Assembly (NCBI RefSeq): GCF_019219025.1
Contig: NZ_JAHUWN010000032.1
Span: 1 to 64,000, forward strand
Origin: Bacillus sp. sid0103
GTDB lineage: Bacteria > Bacillota > Bacilli > Bacillales_B > DSM-18226
Direction: 5' to 3'
Length of the DNA stretch: 64,000 nucleotides
Made by a program: the position numbers and the translations under genes. The notes under the pieces are model-generated. The model saw only the letters and a program-made list of their open reading frames with translations, was not told the origin of the DNA and ran no database searches. Positions 57,010 to 64,000 of this stretch are shown here, one piece after another (within the stretch, counting starts at the first letter, position 1; each line of letters starts with the position of its first letter).

Positions 57010-58704
57010 ATGTATAAATTCAAGGTTGGTCCGAATGGGGATGTGGAAACTGCCTTACGAGGTGCGGAATTAATGGCTATACCGTTGTTGAATAAGGGGG
57101 TTGCATTCACTGAGGAGGAGAGACAGGAGCTGGATTTAACAGGATTATTGCCGCCGGCAGTACTGACGCTCGATGAGCAGGCACGCCGCGCTTATGAACA
57201 ATTCTCCTCGCAGCCGAACGATTTGCATAAAAATGTTGCGTTATCGGCACTGCATGACCGAAACGAGGTATTGTTTTACCGAGTGCTGACGGACCATCTA
57301 CCAGAAATGCTTCCGATCATATATACACCGACAGTCGGGTTAGCAATCCAGCGTTACAGCATCGAATACCGCCGACCGCGCGGGGTGTATTTATCTATTA
57401 TTGATGCAAACGGCATTGAACAAGCATTTGAAAACTTCGGGGCGAGTGCGGAAGATATCGATTTAATCGTTGTTACCGATGGGGAAGGCATTTTAGGAAT
57501 CGGTGACTGGGGTGTTGGCGGTATTAATATCGCGATTGGTAAATTAGCCGTTTATACAGCCGCTGCAGGAATCGATCCCGCACGTGTCATGCCTGTAATT
57601 TTAGATGTAGGCACAGATCGTGATGAGCTTCTGGACAACCCGTTCTACATCGGAAATTGCCATCCCCGTGTTCGGTATGGACAGTATGATGCATTCATTG
57701 AGCAGTTTGTAAGTACGGCGGCGAGAATGTTTCCTAATGCCTTGCTCCATTGGGAGGATTTCAGCTCCCATAATGCGCGAAGCATTTTAGACAAGTATCG
57801 AGATAATGTGTGTACATTTAATGACGATATACAAGGCACAGGAGCCGTATCGCTTGCTGCTGTGCTGGCGGCAGTGCGCGCTTCCGATATTCCGCTCAGT
57901 GAGCATCGTGTTGTCATATTCGGGGCGGGTACAGCCGGTATTGGAATTGCTGATCAGGTGCGAGATGCCATGGTACGCGAGGGGCTTTCATGGGAATCGG
58001 CGAACCGCAGATTTTGGTGCATTGACCGGAATGGTTTACTGGAAGATGATATGGAAGAATTGTACGACTTCCAGCGCCCATATGCGCGTCCTGCTGAAGA
58101 AAACAATGCAGGATTGGGCTTAGCTGAAGTCGTTCGTCAAGTACATCCAACTATTTTGATCGGAACTTCAACTGTGGCGGGGGCATTCACCGAGGATATT
58201 GTGAAAGACATGGCAGCTCACGTTGAAAGACCGGTAATTTTGCCTATGTCCAATCCGACTCCCCTTGCGGAAGCAAAGCCTGCTGATCTAATCCATTGGA
58301 CTGAGGGAAGAGCCCTAGTAGCAACAGGAAGTCCGTTTTCTCCTGTAGCATATAACAAAACAGTATATGTTATCGGACAATCCAATAACGCTCTTATTTT
58401 TCCGGGGCTTGGACTTGGAACGAACGTGTCCCGTGCAAGTATCATCACTGACGGCATGTTTGCTGCGGCAGCAGAAGCTGTGGCGGGCATGATCGATGTA
58501 AGCAAGCCGGGTGCGCCTTTACTTCCGCAGATTGAGAATCTTCGTGCCATTTCAGAAATTGTCGCGATAGAAGTGGCAAAGGCGGCTGTTGCCGATGGTG
58601 TCGCACGAATAAAACATGACGATATTAAGCAAGCAGTTCGAAACGCAATGTGGGAACCGGTGTATCGGCCTATAAAAGCGGCAAAGGAAACTGTTATGGT
58701 ATAA
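57010..58704 (+). CDS. NAD-type malic enzyme (large, about 560 aa family)
   Basis: A 564-aa enzyme of the MaeA/SfcA family, expected to oxidise and decarboxylate L-malate to pyruvate with NAD. Family motifs are [13 protein letters not shown] near 102, [18 protein letters not shown] with the catalytic region, [28 protein letters not shown] (metal site) and the NAD fold [10 protein letters not shown] at 305-314. The malolactic enzyme is a close relative and cannot be excluded by reading. ATG 57010 lies behind AAAAGGAAGGGA. Separated from aspA by a terminator, so it has its own promoter or uses read-through. Confidence 0.87.
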   Translation: MYKFKVGPNGDVETALRGAELMAIPLLNKGVAFTEEERQELDLTGLLPPAVLTLDEQARRAYEQFSSQPNDLHKNVALSALHDRNEVLFYRVLTDHLPEMLPIIYTPTVGLAIQRYSIEYRRPRGVYLSIIDANGIEQAFENFGASAEDIDLIVVTDGEGILGIGDWGVGGINIAIGKLAVYTAAAGIDPARVMPVILDVGTDRDELLDNPFYIGNCHPRVRYGQYDAFIEQFVSTAARMFPNALLHWEDFSSHNARSILDKYRDNVCTFNDDIQGTGAVSLAAVLAAVRASDIPLSEHRVVIFGAGTAGIGIADQVRDAMVREGLSWESANRRFWCIDRNGLLEDDMEELYDFQRPYARPAEENNAGLGLAEVVRQVHPTILIGTSTVAGAFTEDIVKDMAAHVERPVILPMSNPTPLAEAKPADLIHWTEGRALVATGSPFSPVAYNKTVYVIGQSNNALIFPGLGLGTNVSRASIITDGMFAAAAEAVAGMIDVSKPGAPLLPQIENLRAISEIVAIEVAKAAVADGVARIKHDDIKQAVRNAMWEPVYRPIKAAKETVMV

Positions 58705-58710
58705 TGGGCG

Positions 58711-58746
58711 AAAATACAGCTTGTTTTGATAAACAAGCTGTATTTT
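58711..58746. terminator. Bidirectional terminator after the malic enzyme gene
   Basis: A perfect 16-bp stem: AAAATACAGCTTGTTT (58711-58726) with AAACAAGCTGTATTTT (58731-58746) around TGAT. A TTGATA/TATATA pair (58726-58731, 58749-58754, 17-bp spacer) overlaps it and could be the promoter of the kinase gene. Confidence 0.88.
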
Positions 58747-58778
58747 CATATATAACTAGTAGTGTATGGGGGGCAATT

Positions 58779-60134
58779 GTGTTTATAACTACAAGGCGGC
58801 GGTTTGTTAGTAGCAAAAATCAGGAAGTGGCGGATTTGAGAGCGGATCAACTGCAAAGCAAAGATTTCTGGATCGTTATTGCTCTTATGGTTATAGTACC
58901 AATCGCGGGTGAATTGAACTTTCATCCATTCGATAATGTATTTCGTGTAAGTTTCGGAACACCTATTTTCTTCTTTTCTTTATTGTTCTTTCGTAAAATT
59001 TCACCAGTTGTCATGGGGCTGTTAGTAGGAACGTCAGTTTCGGCGTTCCGTGTTTTATTGGATTGGATGGTGTCGGCAGACTTTAGCCTGGCAGTATCTC
59101 TTACCGAACGGTATCCGACGTTCTTCTACTATTTTACATATGCCTTCCTGTTTTATTTGATGAGGGTGAATCGTTTTCAACATCCTTTGCTGATTGGATG
59201 TTTCGGTATTACAATTGAAATCACATCTAGTCTTATTGAGTTAATGCTTTTTCATCTTTTTGTATTGGGAACGGCTGTGACGATAGGGGCATTGAATAAA
59301 ATAATTATTATCGCGGTGTTTCGAAGCTTTTTTGTTTTGGCCTTCATCAATATGATGAAGCTGTACGAACTACGACTGAAAGAATCGCAAACCCGGAGGG
59401 AGAATGAGAATATGCTCATGCACCTTTCCAATTTGTATGTAGAGTCTGTTTATTTGAAAAAGACGCTACAAAATGCAGAAACCATCACAAAAGAATCCTA
59501 CAATCTATATCGAAACATGATTGATTTTAAAAAAGACCAAGGACTTCCAATTGAAAATTGGGGAAAAAAAGCTTTACGGATAGCCGGAGAGGTGCATGAA
59601 ATAAAAAAGGATAACCAAAGAATCTTTGCGGGCCTTTCAAAGCTCATTTCAAGCGAAAGTCTGCCGGAATATATGAATGTACATGAATTAGCGTACATAA
59701 TAGTTCGAATCAATCAGCAATATGCAGCGCTGTTAGGGAAGAAAATTGAATTTGTTTCGCAGATTAGGGGAGAGCATCCGAATTATCACATTTACCTTAT
59801 ACTGTCTTTTATCAACAATTTAGTCGCGAACGCAGTGGAAGCGATTGAGAATACAGGCACAATCACCGTTTCAATAGATAAAGAGGAAAATTGGATCGAG
59901 TGTAAAGTGATTGACGACGGTCCGGGCGTTCCTTCAAAATATAAACATCTCATTTTTAAACCGGGGTTTACCTCTAAATATGGAGAAGATGGAACACCGT
60001 CCACGGGAATCGGGCTATCTTATATAAAAGAAATGTCAGAGGAATTGGGAGGCGAGGTAACGCTCCAAACGAGTGGGGAAGGATGCATTTTCATTATCCG
60101 GCTGCCGATCCTCTGTCTTGCCGAGAAAGGGTGA
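58779..60134 (+). CDS. GlnK-like membrane sensor histidine kinase
   Basis: A kinase of about 451 aa. The N-terminal half (about 20-205) has five or six membrane spans and includes PIAGELNFHPFDNVFRVSFGTP, like the B. subtilis GlnK (YcbA) sensor. The likely phospho-acceptor is His273 in GEVHEIKKDNQRI. The ATPase domain has the N box NNLVANAVEAI (near 346), DDGPGVP, FKPGFTSKYG and GTGIGLSYIKEM. Start GTG 58779 follows GGGGGG; it is uncertain, since other GTG/TTG codons are near. It ends 4 bases before the response regulator. The signal is unknown; acidic amino acids or glutamine are plausible. Confidence 0.85.
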   Translation: MFITTRRRFVSSKNQEVADLRADQLQSKDFWIVIALMVIVPIAGELNFHPFDNVFRVSFGTPIFFFSLLFFRKISPVVMGLLVGTSVSAFRVLLDWMVSADFSLAVSLTERYPTFFYYFTYAFLFYLMRVNRFQHPLLIGCFGITIEITSSLIELMLFHLFVLGTAVTIGALNKIIIIAVFRSFFVLAFINMMKLYELRLKESQTRRENENMLMHLSNLYVESVYLKKTLQNAETITKESYNLYRNMIDFKKDQGLPIENWGKKALRIAGEVHEIKKDNQRIFAGLSKLISSESLPEYMNVHELAYIIVRINQQYAALLGKKIEFVSQIRGEHPNYHIYLILSFINNLVANAVEAIENTGTITVSIDKEENWIECKVIDDGPGVPSKYKHLIFKPGFTSKYGEDGTPSTGIGLSYIKEMSEELGGEVTLQTSGEGCIFIIRLPILCLAEKG

Positions 60135-60138
60135 GTTT

Positions 60139-61071
60139 ATGTTTTTTTATATTACGGATGATGATGAAGTCTTTCGATCTATGCTGTCACAAATTATAGA
60201 GGATGAAGAATTGGGTGACGTTGTAGGGGAAGAGGATGATGGTTCTTTCCTAGATGCACATACGCTGGCAATGAAGCATGTCGATATTTTATTCATTGAT
60301 TTACTGATGCCGATCCGGGACGGAATTGAAACCATTCGTCGCATTGCGCCGTCATTTAAAGGGAAAATTATTATGATTTCCCAAGTGGAATCAAAAGAAC
60401 TGATCGGGGAGGCTTATTCACTTGGAATCGAATATTACATCACGAAGCCGCTGAACAGAAATGAAGTATTATCGGTTGTACAGAAGGTCATGGAACACAT
60501 TCGTTTGGAGCGGTCTATACAAGACATTCAAAAATCACTCAGCAATGTATTTGATTTGAATTCCGCCAAGGAACAAAAGTCTTCCTCCGAGGAAAAGAAA
60601 ATTACAGATTGGGGGCAAGTTCTTTTATCCGAACTCGGCATAGCCGGTGAAAATGGAAGCAAGGACTTGCTGGAAATCATCGATTATTTATTCCATTATG
60701 AGACAAAACTAGCATTTGAGACGGGATTTCCTATTTTAAAGGATATCTTCACCCATATCAGTTTGAAAAAATTAGGAACGGTCGCTTCGCAAGATGAGGT
60801 TGACAGGGAGAGAAAAGCGTCAGAACAGCGTGTTCGCCGAGCAATTTACCAATCATTGAACCATTTGGCATCTCTTGGCCTCGCTGATTTTGCGAATCAG
60901 AAATTTGAGAATTACGCGTCGAAGTTTTTTGATTTTACAACAGTGCGTCAACGAATGACGGAATTGAAACAAGCATCTTTAATTTCATCAACGCATACGC
61001 GGATTAATGCCAAGAAGTTTATTCAGGTGTTGTATTTTGAAGCAAAACAGCTGGTAGATGAGGGATATTAG
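60139..61071 (+). CDS. GlnL-like response regulator (YcbB domain)
   Basis: A 310-aa regulator. The receiver has the acidic triad at D7-D9, phospho-acceptor D54 in LFIDLLMP and K103 in ITKP. The C-terminal part (about 165-310) matches the YcbB/GlnL DNA-binding domain, with KKLGTVASQDEVDRERKASEQRVRRAIYQSLNHLASLGLADFAN and NYASKFFDF. It pairs with the kinase just upstream. The only GlnL-type boxes I see nearby lie before the symporter gene, about 6 kb upstream, so that operon is the predicted target. Start ATG 60139 after AAGGGTGAG. Confidence 0.9.
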   Translation: MFFYITDDDEVFRSMLSQIIEDEELGDVVGEEDDGSFLDAHTLAMKHVDILFIDLLMPIRDGIETIRRIAPSFKGKIIMISQVESKELIGEAYSLGIEYYITKPLNRNEVLSVVQKVMEHIRLERSIQDIQKSLSNVFDLNSAKEQKSSSEEKKITDWGQVLLSELGIAGENGSKDLLEIIDYLFHYETKLAFETGFPILKDIFTHISLKKLGTVASQDEVDRERKASEQRVRRAIYQSLNHLASLGLADFANQKFENYASKFFDFTTVRQRMTELKQASLISSTHTRINAKKFIQVLYFEAKQLVDEGY

Positions 61072-61451
61072 AATGTAAATAGGAGCCTGGGATAGAAGAG
61101 TGATTCCAAGTAAGGAACTGTATATGGTATCAGCCTTTTAATAATAAGGAATGTTTATTAAATGAGTCCTGGGTTGAACATGCTTCTTGCGATATAATTT
61201 CAGTTACTGATAATTTACGAATAATATATTTTTATGTTATTCACTAATCAAAATGTTTATATTGCTTCTTTAACTTATACAAAAAATGAAGATACCCAAC
61301 AGGCAAGATGGGTATCTATTTGACCACATTTTGACCACAAAACATATAGACCGATATATTATTTCATTTCATATTTACTTTATTAAGACTGATAGACGCT
61401 TGATTTTTTAGGATTGATTTATTTCAAATTATTTCATATTATATGAAACAA
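61072..61451. other. AT-rich right end of the island, no gene
   Basis: About 380 bases with no ORF that I can support. A hairpin GATACCC (61291-61297) with GGGTATC (61311-61317) is followed by two direct repeats TTTGACCACA (61319-61328 and 61330-61339). These could be a terminator and arm-type integrase sites left from a lost recombinase gene; that is inference. Confidence 0.55.
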
Positions 61452-61565
61452 ATGAAAGAACGTAAAAAATACGGTCTTAAAGGTGCTCGTCGTGCGCCTC
61501 AGTTCTCAAAACGTTAATTTTTACGTTTCAAAGACTCTCAAACCTTTGGTTTGGGGGTCTTTTTT
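61452..61565 (+). repeat. rpsI: Right direct repeat (attR-like): rpsI 3' fragment plus terminator
   Basis: Bases 61452-61517 repeat the last 22 codons of rpsI including the stop ([14 protein letters not shown] and following residues), and 61518-61565 repeat its terminator with one extra G. There is no 5' part of the gene and no ribosome binding site, so it is not a functional gene. Confidence 0.9.
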
Positions 61566-61688
61566 ATTTTTGAATTTCGGTCTTAATTCGAAATTAGGAT
61601 CCATTACAAAGACCCTGCAAAATGGTGCACAGAATGTCGGATGGATACACTCAATACCTGTTATTCTATTGATAAAGGAGGTCATACA

Positions 61689-62558
61689 ATGGATTCGCTT
61701 AAGAACATGAATGATGCAATCAAGTATATTGAGGATACCCTAATGGACGAAATTGATTATAAAGTGGTGGCAAGGTTATCCCATTGCACCGAATATCATT
61801 TTAAAAGGATGTTCTCTTTCCTTGCCGGTATTAGCCTATCAGAATATATCCGTCGGAGACGACTCACTCTTGCAGCATTCGATCTTAAAAATAGTAACCT
61901 GAAGATAATTGATGCAGCCATTAAATATGGATATAGTTCACCGGACTCATTTACTAGAGCTTTTCAAAGTTTGCATGGTATTACACCGTCTGAGGCAAGA
62001 GATAACGGTCAACCATTAAAAGCTTATCCCCGAATGACCTTCCAATTAATTATTAAGGGAGCGAGTGAAATGAATTACCGGATTGAAGAGAAAGAGGCTT
62101 TTCATATCATTGGTATCATGAAAAGAGTGCCGATTGTATTCCAAGGTGAAAACCCAGAAATAACTGCTATGTGGAAAACATTGAATATGGATAAGATCAA
62201 TAAACTGAAAGAACTCTCGAATGTCGAACCTACTGGGATAATCCAAGCATCCACAAACTTTTCGGAAGGTCGTATGGAGGAAAAAGGTGATCTTGATCAT
62301 TATATCGGTGTGGCGACAACACTTGAGTGCCCAGACAATCTTTCTAAACTTGAAGTTTCTGCCTTAACATGGGCGGTATTTGAATCAGAAGGGCCCTTTC
62401 CTGATGCGTTGCAGGAAACGTGGGGACGCATATATTCAGAATGGTTTCCATCCACAAACTATCTACAAACAGAAGGACCAGAAATTTTGTCGATCAAAAG
62501 TAAAGATTTAACTTCACCAACTGTTAAAAGCGAAATTTGGATTCCAATTTTGAAATAA
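61689..62558 (+). CDS. AraC-family regulator with GyrI-like effector domain
   Basis: A 289-aa protein. The N-terminal AraC helix-turn-helix pair (about 5-105) contains [50 protein letters not shown] and [25 protein letters not shown]. The C-terminal part (about 125-289) looks like the GyrI/SoxR-type small-molecule-binding fold that binds cationic drugs in BmrR-like proteins. ATG 61689 follows AAAGGAGGTC. It lies just outside the island. Ligand and targets cannot be told from sequence. Confidence 0.88.
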   Translation: MDSLKNMNDAIKYIEDTLMDEIDYKVVARLSHCTEYHFKRMFSFLAGISLSEYIRRRRLTLAAFDLKNSNLKIIDAAIKYGYSSPDSFTRAFQSLHGITPSEARDNGQPLKAYPRMTFQLIIKGASEMNYRIEEKEAFHIIGIMKRVPIVFQGENPEITAMWKTLNMDKINKLKELSNVEPTGIIQASTNFSEGRMEEKGDLDHYIGVATTLECPDNLSKLEVSALTWAVFESEGPFPDALQETWGRIYSEWFPSTNYLQTEGPEILSIKSKDLTSPTVKSEIWIPILK

Positions 62559-62596
62559 TAATTTGGGGGGCTGTTTTTGTATTCGATTGTAAACAG

Positions 62597-62629
62597 AAAC
62601 GGATGTAAGCTTTTCACATACATCCGTTT
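62597..62629. terminator. Shared terminator of convergent genes
   Basis: AAACGGATGT (62597-62606) pairs with ACATCCGTTT (62620-62629), overlapping the stop codon of the minus-strand regulator. Its position between two converging genes suggests use in both directions. Confidence 0.75.
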
Positions 62630-63269
62630 AGTTTGCTAATTGATTTTTGACAGCAAAGAGGGCGGCTTGTGTCCGGTCGGCCAATTCGAGTTTTGATAAT
62701 AGATTGGAAACATGTGTCTTAACTGTTTTTTCAGTAATAAATAAGGAAGCGGCGATTTCTTTATTGCTTTTTCCTTTCGCAATTTCTTTTAACACATCTA
62801 CCTCTCGTTTCGTTAATTCCGCTAGTAAATCCTTTTCTTGTTTGGCTTTATTAGACAAATTGGCTAGTAAATGAGTGGTAGCCTTCGGGTGGAGTTGGTT
62901 TTCTCCGCCGATGATTTTTTTAATCGATGTGACCAGTTCATCAGGCTGGATGTCTTTTAGTTGAAATCCTGATGCACCTGCTTCGAGTGCTGGGATGACA
63001 TGATCTTGATCTGAAAAGCTGGTTAACATCATAATTTTAATTTCGGGCTGCTGTTCTTTTATGATTTTTGTTGCTTGGATTCCGTCCAATTCCGGCATAA
63101 CGAGATCCATTAAAATAATATCGGGTTTTAATAAATGGGCCTGTTCAACGGCTTCCTTGCCATTGGCCGCTTCACCGATCACTTCAAGGTCTGTTTGGGT
63201 CCGAAGAAAAAAGACCAGACCTCTTCTAACGACGTGATGATCATCGGCAATTAGGATGCGTATACTCAC
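62628..63269 (-). CDS. NarL/LuxR-family response regulator (YhcZ-like)
   Basis: A 213-aa regulator. The receiver has ADDH at 8-11, phospho-acceptor D55 in ILMDLVMPELDG and K in FQLKD. The LuxR-type helix-turn-helix (about 148-205) has LTKREVDVLKEIAKGKSNKEIAASLFITEKTVKTHVSNLLSKL and ends DRTQAALFAVKN. Overall nearest in my memory to B. subtilis YhcZ. It is downstream of, and 14 bases from, the histidine kinase gene on the same strand. Confidence 0.9.
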   Translation of the reverse strand: MSIRILIADDHHVVRRGLVFFLRTQTDLEVIGEAANGKEAVEQAHLLKPDIILMDLVMPELDGIQATKIIKEQQPEIKIMMLTSFSDQDHVIPALEAGASGFQLKDIQPDELVTSIKKIIGGENQLHPKATTHLLANLSNKAKQEKDLLAELTKREVDVLKEIAKGKSNKEIAASLFITEKTVKTHVSNLLSKLELADRTQAALFAVKNQLAN

Positions 63270-63283
63270 AGCAATTCTCCTTT

Positions 63284-64000
63284 CTAAAAAGGAATACGGA
63301 TTTCTATTTCTGTCCCGCTTCCTGGTTTGCTTTTTAAATGAAATTGGCCGTTTAATGCCTCTGTTCTGGTTTTCATGCTTTTTAATCCTAATGAGGGAAT
63401 CTCAATATTTTCCCCATAGTGAAAGCCGCAGCCGTCGTCTTTTATGGACATGATAATCTCGTCCTTGGCAGTATGAAAGGTGAGAAGGACTATCGTGGTC
63501 TGGGAGTGCTTTTTACAATTGGCCAGCGCCTCTTGGCCGATCCGCCACAATGATTCCTCTACCGTTCCTGGAATACTGGCAGCTCCTGTGATGTCAGTTT
63601 CTATGGATAGACCAAGCATTTCAGCATAACTTCTCAAGGCGCTAACGACACCATTTTCAAGTCCAAGCGGCCGCAGCTGCCAAATTAATGCCCTCATTTC
63701 CCCAAGCGCTTCCTGTGCTAAATCTTGAATATAGCCAAATGTTTGTTGTACCTCTTCCTGTTCCGTCATTTCCACGCCAGCCCTTGCCGTCAGGCTTAAG
63801 GAAAATAAAAGCTGATTAACAGAATCGTGAAGATCTCTTGCCAGTCGATTTCGCTCGGTGACCAGTGCATTTTGTTGTTCGCGCTGCGTTAATTTAATCC
63901 GTTTTAATGCGGTACCAATTTGATAGGCAACGGCTTCAAGCAAGGCGAGTTCATCTTTCTTAAAATGTGTCTTATAGGGCGAACCAACGTTTAAGATCCC
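63284..64000 (-). CDS. GAF-domain sensor histidine kinase (YhcY-like), partial
   Basis: The C-terminal 238 or so residues; the frame stays open to the window edge, so the start is outside. The end of a GAF domain (GILNVGSPYKTHFKKDELALLEAVAYQIGTAL) leads to a HisKA_3 dimerisation domain with the phospho-acceptor His in ERNRLARDLHDSVNQLLFSL. The ATPase domain has GQEALANCKKHS, DDGCGFHYG and GLKSMKTRTEALNG. It pairs with the downstream YhcZ-like regulator. A TTG at 63941-63943 is only an internal codon. Confidence 0.88.
   Translation of the reverse strand, partial: GILNVGSPYKTHFKKDELALLEAVAYQIGTALKRIKLTQREQQNALVTERNRLARDLHDSVNQLLFSLSLTARAGVEMTEQEEVQQTFGYIQDLAQEALGEMRALIWQLRPLGLENGVVSALRSYAEMLGLSIETDITGAASIPGTVEESLWRIGQEALANCKKHSQTTIVLLTFHTAKDEIIMSIKDDGCGFHYGENIEIPSLGLKSMKTRTEALNGQFHLKSKPGSGTEIEIRIPF

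Larger units (their letters stand above)
53551..61565. mobile_element. Integrated island at rpsI (CIME-like, no integrase)
   Basis: About 7.9 kb lie between the two copies of the rpsI 3' end. The cargo is a Glu/Asp symporter, aspartase, malic enzyme, and a GlnK/GlnL-like two-component system. No recombinase, relaxase or replication gene is present, so this is either a cis-mobilizable element that needs an integrase in trans or a decayed integrative element. The 3' end of rpsI is, from memory, a known target of tyrosine-recombinase elements in streptococci. The cargo genes look more GC-rich than the flanking ribosomal genes. Confidence 0.75.

Noticed and set aside
61452..61517. Second rpsI gene
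   Set aside because: Only the last 22 codons are present, without start signals; it is a duplicated att-like fragment.

Overview
The window is a chromosomal segment from a low-GC Gram-positive spore-former of the Bacillaceae. From the 3' end of an rRNA operon to rpsI the gene order is that of the Bacillus subtilis origin-proximal region: rRNA, ctsR-mcsA-mcsB-clpC, radA-disA-yacL-ispD-ispF, gltX-cysE-cysS-mrnC-rlmB-rae1, sigH, rpmGB-secE-nusG, rplKA, rplJL, ybxB, rpoBC, the str operon, the S10-spc-alpha operon, ecfA1-ecfA2-ecfT-truA, rplM-rpsI. A sigH gene with the CtsR/McsAB/ClpC stress system and DisA points to a Bacillus-like genus. Neobacillus or Mesobacillus would fit, but I cannot fix the species.

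Layout. 1-330: end of 23S, 5S, terminator. 648-5350: CtsR-controlled protein quality-control operon. 5495-10443: DNA repair, c-di-AMP and isoprenoid genes. 10648-17106: gltX, a Cys-type T-box leader, cysE-cysS, RNA maturation and turnover genes, sigH. 17153-34357: secretion, transcription elongation, ribosomal stalk, RNA polymerase and elongation factor genes with several leader hairpins or attenuators. 34502-48955: the long ribosomal protein cluster with secY, adk, infA and rpoA. 48937-53665: a long structured leader, the shared ECF transporter module, truA, and rplM-rpsI behind an L13 leader. 61689-64000: an AraC/GyrI-type regulator and a convergent NarL-type two-component pair cut by the window edge.

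Two places depart from the conserved plan. First, map (methionine aminopeptidase), normally between adk and infA, is reduced to a frameshifted, internally deleted remnant at 45902-46115 that lacks the conserved HG pair of the catalytic region. Second, about 7.9 kb is inserted at the 3' end of rpsI and is bounded by a 113-bp near-perfect direct repeat of the rpsI 3' end plus its terminator (53551-53663 and 61452-61565). No integrase lies inside, so it resembles a cis-mobilizable or decayed integrative element. Its cargo is one metabolic unit: a Glu/Asp-type symporter, aspartase, a large-type malic enzyme, and a GlnK/GlnL-like two-component system. In front of the symporter are three TTTTGT boxes at exact 10-bp spacing, matching the GlnL direct-repeat site known from B. 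subtilis glsA, followed by a perfect CcpA cre. The inferred system is a transferable, sensor-controlled and catabolite-repressed pathway from aspartate to fumarate to malate to pyruvate.

Several copies of Bacillaceae intergenic repeats also interrupt operons (rplJ/rplL, ispF/gltX, clpC/radA, rpoB/rpoC, T-box/cysE). A full-length inverted partner of the rplJ/rplL copy sits in the island. All calls are by reading and memory of families; no search was run.
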